This document shows, piece by piece, positions 44,981 through 52,699 of a DNA stretch of 64,000 nucleotides. Each line of letters starts with the position of its first letter. Position 1 is the stretch's first letter. A program made the position numbers and the translations under genes. Source of the DNA: Thereva unica (lineage: Eukaryota > Arthropoda > Insecta > Diptera > Therevidae). A model generated the notes under the pieces. It was not told the origin of the DNA. It made no database searches and was given only the letters and a program-made list of their open reading frames with translations. Where the stretch lies: contig OX465281.1 of NCBI GenBank assembly GCA_949987705.1, positions 86,828,543 through 86,892,542 of the forward strand, read 5' to 3'.

Positions 44981-45183
44981 CACCAGAAGTACACATCATG
45001 CATGTATGGGATTTCGCTTATAGAGCCAGCCGTATGGGGCAATGGCATATAAGTGCCCTTGATAGATGCAGATTTCAACAGAGAGTCATCAATACAGGCA
45101 AAATCCTAGAGCCCATATTAAACCAACATCATCGTGAAAAAATATATAGCATAAGATTTGAAAATAAAACAAATTTGTTATAA
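44953..45183 (+). CDS. GADD34/PPP1R15-like PP1-recruiting protein
   Basis: 76 residues. MQKRVRF contains the RVxF-type docking motif for protein phosphatase 1 (KRVRF, residues 3-7). At the family spacing follow a Trp-containing strand and QWHISALDRCRFQQRV, which fits the eIF2alpha-phosphatase module of GADD34/CReP (aromatic-W, then A-x-D-x2-R-F-x2-R). Known members, host PPP1R15 and the herpesvirus, African swine fever virus and some poxvirus counterparts, bring PP1 to phosphorylated eIF2alpha and keep translation running under stress. A role against host translation shut-off is inferred here. It lacks the long N-terminal region of host PPP1R15. The stop lies 21 bp from the convergent integrase stop, after an AATAAA signal. 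Confidence 0.72.
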   Translation: MQKRVRFTLTPEVHIMHVWDFAYRASRMGQWHISALDRCRFQQRVINTGKILEPILNQHHREKIYSIRFENKTNLL

Positions 45184-45204
45184 AAAAATGTCTTTTTATT
45201 TAAT

Positions 45205-46131
45205 TTATAATACATCATTAGCATTTATCCAAGAATTATGTTCTCGTGAGAACCCCAACCATTTAACATAAACTTTATCACCGCTCTTTTTCAATATTTT
45301 TTCAACTAGGTAGAGATCTGAATGTTTAACTTTCTGCAATTCCTTTTCATAGAATCCACCTTTAATGGGGTTGCCCTGGTAGTCCTCAAGTTGATATGTC
45401 GGTGGATTAGTCAGTTGAACCTTGGAGATTTTAAAGATTTCAGTTGTCCAGTTTGGTGTGTAGCCTTTTTCAAATAGATGTTTATATTTGCTTATGCGGA
45501 CGCGGTCTCCTATTTTATATGCAGGTGAAGGGGCAATTTTGATGTGATTATAGGCTGTAGCAAGAAGTAGCTTTTCATTTGTCCTATTAACATCACAGGG
45601 ACGCATTTTAATTGTTCGATGTTTTTTTGCATTGTATTGTGATAGCAGTTTTTTCATCATAGAAATCCATTTGTAGGATCCATTCATGCTAAATTCCTTC
45701 CACATCATGCTCTTTAAAGTTCGGTTGAATCTTTCCACTATTGATGCCTTAAGCGATGTATATGTTGAGTAGTGGTTGATTTTATATTTGCTCATTAGCT
45801 TTTGAAAGTGAGAGTTGTAGAATTCCTTACCATCATCCGTTTGCAAATTGTTAGGTGTGCGCCCATCTTTAAATATTGATTGCATCGCTTCTGTGACTTC
45901 TGGACCGGTTTTTCTTTTAATTGGCATAGCCCAGGCATATTTAGAAAATGCATCAATTACAGTCAGTAAGTAGCGGAATCCTTTGTTTACATGTTTATAT
46001 GCATCCATTTCCACCAAGTCAGCCTGCCACAAATCATCCAGACCTTTAATGATAACTCTCCGCCTAGAAAAATTTCGACGAGCAGGTTTGTGAAGCTCAT
46101 TTACTACTTGCCTCTTACTCAGAGATGCCAT
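45205..46131 (-). CDS. int: Polinton integrase with chromodomain
   Basis: 308 residues. A short N-terminal part (VVNELHKPARRNFSRRRVII) leads to the rve DDE core: Asp in LWQADLVEMDAY (about residue 37), Asp in NNLQTDDGKEFYN (about 99) and Glu in KASIVERFNRTLKSMMW (about 134), the D,D-35-E spacing. Then an SH3-like YKIGDRVRISKYKHLFEKGY and a C-terminal chromodomain (YLVEKILKKSGDKVYVKWLG...NSWINANDVL). All catalytic residues are present. It inserts the element with a 6-bp stagger. The start overlaps the fibre gene by 17 bp, suggesting co-transcription. Confidence 0.93.
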   Translation of the reverse strand: MASLSKRQVVNELHKPARRNFSRRRVIIKGLDDLWQADLVEMDAYKHVNKGFRYLLTVIDAFSKYAWAMPIKRKTGPEVTEAMQSIFKDGRTPNNLQTDDGKEFYNSHFQKLMSKYKINHYSTYTSLKASIVERFNRTLKSMMWKEFSMNGSYKWISMMKKLLSQYNAKKHRTIKMRPCDVNRTNEKLLLATAYNHIKIAPSPAYKIGDRVRISKYKHLFEKGYTPNWTTEIFKISKVQLTNPPTYQLEDYQGNPIKGGFYEKELQKVKHSDLYLVEKILKKSGDKVYVKWLGFSREHNSWINANDVL

Positions 46132-46471
46132 TTTCAGCCTTCTTATTAATTATGTGTGAGAATATATAATTTTCGATCTTCGCAATTTCGCGATAAATGA
46201 ACATCGTTAGATTCTCTACTGCTTTGTCAATGCTTTCCCGTATTTCTTCGTTGACATAGTTTTTGGTTGCAGCGTCAGCATTTTCTTTTGGATCACCTAG
46301 GTTTTTGATTCTTTTCAAGGTAAGATCATAGTCACCATCTGATGTTAAATTGAAACCGTTTCCTTTTGGTCCAGCAGGACCGTCTTTTCCAGGAATTCCA
46401 GGTGGACCGCGATCACCCACTGCTCTAAATTTTTGCCGTTTAAAAGATCGACCAAACTTGTCAACGCTCAT
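46115..46471 (-). CDS. Collagen-like fibre protein
   Basis: 118 residues. A basic N-terminus MSVDKFGRSFKRQKF is followed by a collagen-like Gly-X-Y run GDRGPPGIPGKDGPAGPKG (residues about 19-37). Next comes LTLKRIKNLGDPKENADAAT, the pattern seen at trimerising necks of viral and phage fibres, and a helical C-terminus. A trimeric vertex fibre or tail-like attachment protein is inferred from this architecture. A TATA-like AGTATAAATATT lies about 32-45 bp upstream (46,503-46,515). Confidence 0.7.
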   Translation of the reverse strand: MSVDKFGRSFKRQKFRAVGDRGPPGIPGKDGPAGPKGNGFNLTSDGDYDLTLKRIKNLGDPKENADAATKNYVNEEIRESIDKAVENLTMFIYREIAKIENYIFSHIINKKAENGISE

Positions 46472-46508
46472 TTCCGAAATGTTAATAGTTCTATGTGGGT
46501 GGGAATAT

Positions 46509-47390
46509 TTATACTATAATGTCAGCTTCCCGCAACTCCTCAATGATTGACACTATTTCTTTACTATGGCTATTATTTCCAGCTTGCTGCGATGCTATCA
46601 ATATTCGGAGCCTATCAACTAGCTCATTGGGGTCATCCCAATATATGTAATCGATATTTTTCTTTGGAATTTGCATTATTCCCGTTCCAGTATGAGGAGT
46701 GTGAATCAACTTTTTTATTATGTTTCTATATTTGAAGCTATTTGTTCCTTTTATTTGCTGGTTTTCCTTAAAATCACGTCTGTGGGTGCATGTATCATTT
46801 ACAATTTTTTGATAATTGGACAAGTCTTCTTTTGAGTAGCCTCGAGGCTTTTTCATAAAAATTAATTCAGCTTGACCTTCAGTTATCTTGTACCGCTTGC
46901 CATCTATAAGAAAGTATTCTTTATCAACTTTTAATCTCGAATTACCAATATTCCACATATCGTTCTTATAGTACGCTCCATACGTTTTATCAATTCTCGT
47001 GCTATCATTTTTCAGTAGTTGTTTATATTTGTTTAGTATCTGGTCTGCAGACTCTAATTTTGGTTCTTTTGTAGGTGTGACAAACTGATCATCATCATCA
47101 TCATCATCCTCAGAATAACTCGGTGGCTCTAGCTTTAAGTATTTACGTGGTGGTGGTGGTGGTGTGTATGCTTCTTCATTGCCCTCGTGCTTAATTTCAT
47201 CTTCTTCTTCTTTTGGTTCAAGTTTCACTGATGCTGCTGTTGTTGTGAGCTTTTTCAGCGTGTTGGTTATAGGTTTAAATGTTTCCTCTAATTGAGCTTC
47301 AGATTCAATTTTACCAGTCTTGAGAGTTTTATATTTTCTTCGTATAGCCTCACGTGTTTTTATAATATCCTTCATCAATTTTTCATTCAT
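46509..47390 (-). CDS. Conserved insect-Polinton protein (DUF8207-like)
   Basis: About 293 residues from the chosen start MNEKLMKDIIKTREAI. An earlier ATG at 47,444 lies inside the TATA sequence CTATATAAATGC, so it is unlikely to be translated. The N-terminus is coiled-coil-like, then acidic and Pro-rich (YTPPPPPRKYLKLEPPSY, seven Asp). The C-terminal globular half has DKTYGAYYKN, YFLIDGKRYKITEGQAELIF and RDFKENQQIKGTNSFKYRNI. Proteins of this layout sit in many insect Polintons and I know the domain as DUF8207. The role is unknown; a structural or core protein is possible. Confidence 0.65.
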   Translation of the reverse strand: MNEKLMKDIIKTREAIRRKYKTLKTGKIESEAQLEETFKPITNTLKKLTTTAASVKLEPKEEEDEIKHEGNEEAYTPPPPPRKYLKLEPPSYSEDDDDDDDQFVTPTKEPKLESADQILNKYKQLLKNDSTRIDKTYGAYYKNDMWNIGNSRLKVDKEYFLIDGKRYKITEGQAELIFMKKPRGYSKEDLSNYQKIVNDTCTHRRDFKENQQIKGTNSFKYRNIIKKLIHTPHTGTGIMQIPKKNIDYIYWDDPNELVDRLRILIASQQAGNNSHSKEIVSIIEELREADIIV

Positions 47391-47474
47391 GTTGCTACAC
47401 GTGTGGTTACAGCTACAATGATATACAGCTATGCTAATAAGCATTTATATAGATCCAGACGTACCAGGCAGGTC

Positions 47475-48124
47475 AACCAGATAGATCAGCCAGACAGACC
47501 AGCCAGACAGACAGACAGACCGACCAGCCAGACAGACCAGCCAGACAGACCAGCCAACCAGCCAGACAGACCAACCAACCAGCCAGACAGACCAGCCAGA
47601 CAGACCAGCCAACCAGCCAGACAGACCAGCCAACCAGCCAGACAGACCAGCCAACCAGCCAGACAGACCAGCCAACCAGCCAGACAGACCAGCCAACCAG
47701 CCAGACAGACCAGCCAGACAGACCAGCCAACCAGCCAGACAGACCAGCCAACCAGCCAGACAGACCAGCCAGACAGACCAGCCAACCAGCCAGACAGACC
47801 AACCAACCAGCCAGACAGACCAGCCAGACAGACCAGCCAACCAGCCAGACAGACCAGCCAACCAGCCAGACAGACCAGCCAGACAGACCAGCCAACCAGC
47901 CAGACAGACCAGCCAACCAGCCAGACAGACCAACCAACCAGCCAGACAGACCAGCCAGACAGACCAGCCAACCAGCCAGACAGACCAGCCAACCAGCCAG
48001 ACAGACCAGCCAACCAGCCAGACAGACCAGCCAGACAGACCAGCCAACCAGCCAGACAGACCAGCCAACCAGCCAGACAGACCAGCCAACCAGCCAGACA
48101 GACCAGCCAGACAGACCAGCCAGG
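47475..48124. repeat. 21-bp minisatellite inside the Polinton
   Basis: About 650 bp of tandem CCAGCCAGACAGACCAGCCAA units (21 bp as CAGCCAGACAGACCAGCCAA plus C), mixed with shorter 13-bp CCAGCCAGACAGA versions. One strand is almost purely C, A and G, without T. All frames stay open on both strands, producing long but meaningless ORFs. It lies between the 3' end of the ATPase gene and the promoter of the gene at 46,509-47,390. Confidence 0.93.
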
Positions 48125-48164
48125 CAGAGCTGAAAGACCTGGTCAGCTGATTAGGTGGGCTCCT

Positions 48165-48833
48165 TCATAGGCTCATGAATACATCAAAGCCTTTTCGATA
48201 TCGACCTTTGCCCATGGGGCTGTCCTTATCAATTACTAAGAATCCATATTTGTCTTTCCAACAGTTTGCACACGCTTTTCTGAACTTTGCGAATTTCATA
48301 TCACTATTCACATGATCATTGTATACATGCTTCAGGTTAAAATCATCTTGTTTGAATATGATCAGAAAGTTTGCATTATCTCGGATTAGATGCTTTGGTA
48401 TATGAGTATAAGTTTGACAGAGGTAAAAGCTGTCAATGTCGTTATGTCTCCCCATACAAAAGTAGGCTCTAATATTATTTTGTTTATCGCAGGCTACATC
48501 ATCAAAGATGAAAATTGAATTTGGCTTTGCTTCCTCCGGCGGTATAACATCGTGGTTGTTAGAAAACGATGATATGTGAGCTACAACTTCTCCTAAATAC
48601 TCGTATTTCGGCTGACTTAGCGACTTTGAGTAAATGTATATATTCTCGAATCTCAGACCGTTAGGATGCTCCAGTAGACTTAGCATAACATTTGTCTTGC
48701 CACAATTCGACGGTCCAACAATAATACCTCTTATACTGTTTGGTAGCAGCACCCCATGCTTCTTTGATGTACTTGTAATTTCCACATCAGTATTTCTAAC
48801 TGGTAGACACGCTTGTTGCTTGATAAACTTCAT
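48165..48833 (-). CDS. Genome-packaging ATPase (FtsK/HerA type)
   Basis: 222 residues from the first ATG, MKFIKQQACLPVRNTDVEI. Walker A is GIIVGPSNCGKTNVML (about residues 34-49). Walker B is SIFIFDDVACD (about 105-115). The sensor-like part is FYLCQTYTHIPKHLIRDNAN. This matches the A32-like packaging ATPases of Polintons, which drive DNA into the capsid. It appears complete. It is divergent from the PLA2 gene across a 75-bp spacer that contains TATA-like TATTTATAGGG on this strand. Confidence 0.92.
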   Translation of the reverse strand: MKFIKQQACLPVRNTDVEITSTSKKHGVLLPNSIRGIIVGPSNCGKTNVMLSLLEHPNGLRFENIYIYSKSLSQPKYEYLGEVVAHISSFSNNHDVIPPEEAKPNSIFIFDDVACDKQNNIRAYFCMGRHNDIDSFYLCQTYTHIPKHLIRDNANFLIIFKQDDFNLKHVYNDHVNSDMKFAKFRKACANCWKDKYGFLVIDKDSPMGKGRYRKGFDVFMSL

Positions 48834-48908
48834 GTTGCACACTAACCCAATCCCTATAAATACCCGTACTTTTATAGGTTTTAATCAGTCTTACAGTAAA
48901 CCTATAAA
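48834..48908. promoter_or_regulatory. Divergent promoter between ATPase and virion genes
   Basis: Contains CCTATAAATACCCGTACTTTTATAGG, an imperfect palindrome that offers a TATA-like box to each direction (CCTATAAA and TTTATAGG). A further CCTATAAAATG abuts the plus-strand start. Confidence 0.6.
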
Positions 48909-49742
48909 ATGATTGACCATAGTAAGAAACGCACCATTCATCGAAGAGCTGCCAAGGGGGGAGGACTGTTAAACACTGTTATAAATAAGTTACCGCTTGA
49001 GCTTCATCTACCGGGATATCAATACTGTGGTCCAGGAACAAAGTTAGCTAAAAGACTAGCCCGCGGTGATCCTGGCATCAACCCACTAGACGCAGCCTGC
49101 AAACAGCATGATATTGCATATCGAGATCATAAGGACTTAAGCGATCGACATATAGCTGACCGTATTTTAGAAGAAAAAGCCTGGCAACGAGTAACATCTA
49201 AAGACGCTAGCTTTGCAGAACGTGCTAACGCGCTATTAGTAACAAACGCCATGAAAGCTAAAATTAAAGTTGGAATGGGTGTCAAAGCAAAAATTACCTG
49301 CTCGAAGAAGAAGAAGAATACGTTACGTCCATCATTCCGCGAAGCTGTACGTAATGCTAGAAAAGTGTTAAAGCTGAAAAAGCCGAAAGACCTGTTGGAA
49401 GCTACTACAATTGCCCTAAGTGCGGCAAAGAATGTTATCAAGGGGAAGAAAAAATCTTACACTACGCCTAGAGTGATACCAGTACCTAAAGTAGGAGGAG
49501 TTTTGCCGTTCCTCATTCCACTTTTTGCAGGTCTTTCCGCCGTTGGAGCGCTATCTGGAGGTGCAGCAGGTATAGCTAAAGCTGTAAACGCCGCAAGTGT
49601 CGCACGTCGGGAGCTGCAGGAAGCGAAACGTCATAATGAGACAATGGAAGCTATAGCGCTAGGAAAACCTGGACAAGGATTATTTCTAAAGCCATATAGG
49701 AAAGGACTAGGACTTTTTCTCAACACCCAACCAAAAAACTAA
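48909..49742 (+). CDS. Minor virion protein: phospholipase A2 domain plus pX/pVI-like tail
   Basis: 277 residues. The PLA2 domain has the calcium loop YQYCGPGTKL (residues about 37-46) and catalytic DAACKQHDIAYRDH (about 57-70), like parvovirus VP1u. Such domains breach endosomal membranes during entry. A Lys/Arg-rich middle (KKKKNTLRPSFREAVRNARK) and a hydrophobic Gly/Ala segment (GVLPFLIPLFAGLSAVGALSG..., about 193-220) resemble adenoviral core/pVI-type peptides. It ends at a TAA that directly follows A-AAA-AAC, a classic -1 slippery heptamer; see the protease entry. Confidence 0.88.
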   Translation: MIDHSKKRTIHRRAAKGGGLLNTVINKLPLELHLPGYQYCGPGTKLAKRLARGDPGINPLDAACKQHDIAYRDHKDLSDRHIADRILEEKAWQRVTSKDASFAERANALLVTNAMKAKIKVGMGVKAKITCSKKKKNTLRPSFREAVRNARKVLKLKKPKDLLEATTIALSAAKNVIKGKKKSYTTPRVIPVPKVGGVLPFLIPLFAGLSAVGALSGGAAGIAKAVNAASVARRELQEAKRHNETMEAIALGKPGQGLFLKPYRKGLGLFLNTQPKN

Positions 49743-50092
49743 TAAAGTCGCTACCCAAAAGAGCACTCAATGAAAATGATCTGCGTAAATATGCACAGCA
49801 TATAGCCCACTTTAGAGGAGTATTTATGCGCGATCAATTACCTAAAAAACCATGGAGAAATGAGAGCGGAATTATAAATCTAGATGTTTCATCTGGACCT
49901 GGAACGCATTGGGTAGCGTATAAGAAAAATGGAGATATCATAAATTACTTTGATAGTTTTGGAAATCTGCAACCGCCGCGGGAAGTTGTAAATTATTTGG
50001 GTGATGCAGTCACATACAACTATACAGCACATCAAAATTTCGACTCAGTGATTTGCGGACACTTATGCTTAAAATTCTTACATAATGTATAA
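49743..50092 (+). CDS. Adenain-like cysteine protease, start unclear
   Basis: Cys protease of the adenovirus/Polinton family. The His motif is SGPGTHWVAYKKNGD, an Asp/Asn follows at YFDSFGNLQPP, the oxyanion Gln is in TAHQNFDS and the catalytic Cys in VICGHLCLKFL. It matures capsid and core proteins inside the particle. The frame is open back to 49,700 with family-like residues (LNENDLRKYAQH) before the only ATG (49,826), so ATG-initiated product would lack the N-terminal helix. The frame lies -1 to the preceding gene and contacts its slippery A-AAA-AAC just before the stop, so expression as a frameshift fusion is likely. Alternatives are a non-ATG start or a 1-nt lesion. Confidence 0.85.
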
Positions 50093-50138
50093 ATAAAGGC
50101 CTTCAAGTGCAAACATAGACATTTCATAACAAGTAGCC

Positions 50139-50849
50139 ATGTCGATAACACTCTCTCTTACTGGCAATGCATCGGTTCTCACCGCTGAATACTTTCCCCC
50201 ATTGGAATTAGCTGGAGACTACGTTTGCGGATTAATTGACTTTCAAACATACAATTCTATACCGAATATTGATGACAGCAACAACTTAATGCATGTGGGA
50301 GATGCGTGTATCGAAATACCTGTTGGATCATACGAGATTGATGACATAGCAGCTTCAGTACAGCAAAGCTTAAATAAGAGCAGCAGCAAGGCAACAGTCT
50401 TAATAAGGGCAAACAATAATACCTTGAAGAGTGAAATAAAAGCTACTGAAGTTATACATTTTGATAAAGAGCGATCTATCGCACCGCTGTTGGGATTTGG
50501 GAAACGTGTACTGGAAGCAAATATATTACATACATCAGATCTACCCGTCAATATTATAAAAGTTAATACTATAAGGGTTGAATGTAACATCATATCAGGC
50601 TCATACATCAACAATAAACAGGTGCATATGCTGCATGAATTTGCCCCAACCGTGGGACCGGGCTATAAAATAGTAGAGGTTCCAGCGAATGTGATCTATT
50701 TACCGGTGAACGTCAAACGTGTTAGTTCGCTCACACTAAAGCTAGTTGATCAGGACGGAGATTTAATAAATTTTCGAGGTGAAACGATAACTATCAGGCT
50801 ACATTTAAAGCCACAGAATGATAGTCTACGGGAGCAACAACAGCAATAA
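50139..50849 (+). CDS. Penton-like minor capsid protein (single jelly roll)
   Basis: 236 residues. MSITLSLTGNASVLTAEYFP, LIDFQTYNSIPNID and SYEIDDIAASVQQ at the N-terminus, RSIAPLLGFGKRVLEANI in the middle, and late strands GPGYKIVEVPANVIYLPVN and LVDQDGDLINFRGETITIRL. This is the usual pattern of Polinton minor capsid proteins that occupy the fivefold vertices. Intact, with a TATA-like ATAAATAAAGG at the end of the protease gene. Confidence 0.85.
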   Translation: MSITLSLTGNASVLTAEYFPPLELAGDYVCGLIDFQTYNSIPNIDDSNNLMHVGDACIEIPVGSYEIDDIAASVQQSLNKSSSKATVLIRANNNTLKSEIKATEVIHFDKERSIAPLLGFGKRVLEANILHTSDLPVNIIKVNTIRVECNIISGSYINNKQVHMLHEFAPTVGPGYKIVEVPANVIYLPVNVKRVSSLTLKLVDQDGDLINFRGETITIRLHLKPQNDSLREQQQQ

Positions 50850-50862
50850 GCATATAAATAGG

Positions 50863-50976
50863 ATGAACTTCATGGAAAACATTAGTCAACCGGCAACCTT
50901 GAAGCGAGCAAGACGTCAACTGAGAGCTGATAATATACAATTTCTAAAATCAATAGGACTAAATTTGAAGCAATGA
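50863..50976 (+). CDS. 37-residue basic peptide overlapping MCP start
   Basis: Short gene starting MNFMENISQPATLKRARRQL. Its stop overlaps the next ATG in an ATGA (50973-50976), the spacing of a coupled gene pair. It follows a TATA-like CATATAAATAGG (50,849-50,860). Arg/Lys-rich with a hydrophobic end. I do not know its role. A small virion or capsid-associated peptide is inferred from position only. Confidence 0.6.
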   Translation: MNFMENISQPATLKRARRQLRADNIQFLKSIGLNLKQ

Positions 50977-52172
50977 ATAACATCTTGGATATTACTGAAG
51001 GCACAAGCCATGATAATAGCATAATAAAAATTGACTACCACACTTACTCATCGTTCGCCTCTTCATTTAAAAATAGTGATGAAACTCGCATTCCAGTGCA
51101 AAACCAAGACCTGTATATCCTCCCAGCTGAAAGTTTCATATACATTGAGGGAACAGTAACTAAACCTGACGGAACAATATCCAGCACTGCAGGGCTAGTA
51201 AATAATGCTATAGCGTTTCTCTTTGAGGAAATTCGCTATGAAATCAATGGTGTAGAAATTGATAGAACTCGAAATCTTGGAATAGCAACAACACTAAAAA
51301 ATTACATATCATTAAACCCAAATGAGAGTCGCATGTTATAAAACGCTAGTTGGTCGCCGGATAAATCAATTACATCCCCCCATGGATTCTTCAATTTCTG
51401 CATCCCTCTAAAAACATTGCTGGGCTTTGCTGAAGATTACAATAAAATTATCGCCAACGCTAAACATGAACTCATATTAATACGAAGCAGGATGGATGAA
51501 GATGCGGTCATATCACCGACAGATGATGTAAACATCTCAATCTCGAAACTTCAGTGGCGCATTCCCCATGTTAATGTGGCCGATCATGAGAAAATTGCTT
51601 TATATAAAATCATTGAAAGCGGTCGTCAAATACAAATGCCATTTAGGAGCTGGGACATATACGAGTACCCTACGCTACCAGCAACGACTCATCACACGTG
51701 GTCTGTCAAAACGTCATCGCAGATGGAAAAGCCCCGATATGTCATACTAGCTCTCCAAACAAATCGTAAAAATGATAAAACAAAGGATGTCAGTAAATTT
51801 GACCACTGCAAGCTGACAGATGTTAAAGTGCACTTGAATTCGGAATCATACCCATATGATGACCTGAACTTGAAATTTGATGCTCATAAATACGCTCTCC
51901 TATATGATATGTATATAAAATTCCAAACTTCATACTATGGACGCCAGTTGCAGCCACTACTCTCAAGGGAAGAGTTTATGCGTGATGCTCCGATCGTAGT
52001 CATTGATTGCTCTCGGCAAAACGAAACCATTAAAACAGGTCCTGTGGATATAAGGTTGGAATTCAAAACATCGGAAAACGTTCCCACTAACACAACAGCA
52101 TACTGTTTATTGCTACATGATCGAATAGTGGAATATACACCTCTAACCAATGAAGTCAGGAAAATTGCTTGA
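50973..52172 (+). pseudogene. Major capsid protein (double jelly roll) with one in-frame stop
   Basis: The frame of 400 codons is open except for a single TAA at 51339-51341. The first part has DYHTYSSFASSFKNSDETRI and AFLFEEIRYEINGVEIDRTR. The second has LLGFAEDYNKIIANAKHELI, KLQWRIPHVNVADHEKI, RSWDIYEYPTLPA and LLLHDRIVEYTPLTNEVRK. These strand pairs are conserved in Polinton hexon-like capsid proteins, which form the icosahedral facets. No frameshift is present. The stop is either a recent nonsense mutation or a readthrough site. Both parts are in the same frame. Confidence 0.9.
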
Positions 52173-52173
52173 A

Positions 52174-52644
52174 ATGAATATCATTATCATCGACATTCAA
52201 GGATTCAAATTACAAAACAATCAATTTATTTTCAAAGAATTGGCCCTTTTAAATTGTGAAAATCAAATGCAGCACTACATATTCCAACCACCATTCCCAC
52301 ATAAACATCTAACTCGGTCTGAAAAGAAACAAGTTGAGTGGCTGAGACACAATCACCATGGATTCAGATGGGGTGATGGATACATTCCCTACCGCACACT
52401 ATATTCAGTTGGAGATCTGCTGCATGATAAAATAATCTATGTTAAAGGAGCTAAAAAGAAACAATGGATTCAGGAATTATTTGGAGAGGAGCTAACCATA
52501 TATGATGTAGAAGAGGAGGGATGCCCCAAACTATCAACAACAACAACAAATGGCTTCTTATCCTGCATAATACACGAAGGCCGATGTGCTCTGAAAAATG
52601 TTTTTGTAATAAGGGAATTTTTAAATAAAACAAATTTTTTATAA
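52174..52644 (+). CDS. Conserved Polinton protein, possible exonuclease-like fold
   Basis: 156 residues from the ATG that follows the capsid stop by one base. An upstream ATG at 52,150 would overlap the capsid gene. Begins MNIIIIDIQGFKLQNNQFIF, then KELALLNCE, HYIFQPPFPHKHLTRSEKK, HGFRWGDGYIPYRTL, DKIIYVKGAKKKQWI and IYDVEEEGCPKL. The order strand-Asp, strand-Glu, and a late Asp resembles a ribonuclease-H/DEDD exonuclease fold, but the motif is not canonical, so this is only inference. It recurs in insect Polintons. Ends in AATAAA-containing sequence convergent with PolB. Confidence 0.6.
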   Translation: MNIIIIDIQGFKLQNNQFIFKELALLNCENQMQHYIFQPPFPHKHLTRSEKKQVEWLRHNHHGFRWGDGYIPYRTLYSVGDLLHDKIIYVKGAKKKQWIQELFGEELTIYDVEEEGCPKLSTTTTNGFLSCIIHEGRCALKNVFVIREFLNKTNFL

Positions 52645-52699
52645 AAAGTTATAATTATTCTTTTATTCATACTATTTACATATTGCACTTGTGTGAGTT

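Noticed and set aside
47292..48170. Long ORFs on both strands across the CAGCCAGACAGACC repeat
   Set aside because: All frames are open because the repeat lacks stop words. The frames have no start context, and the true genes end or begin at its borders.
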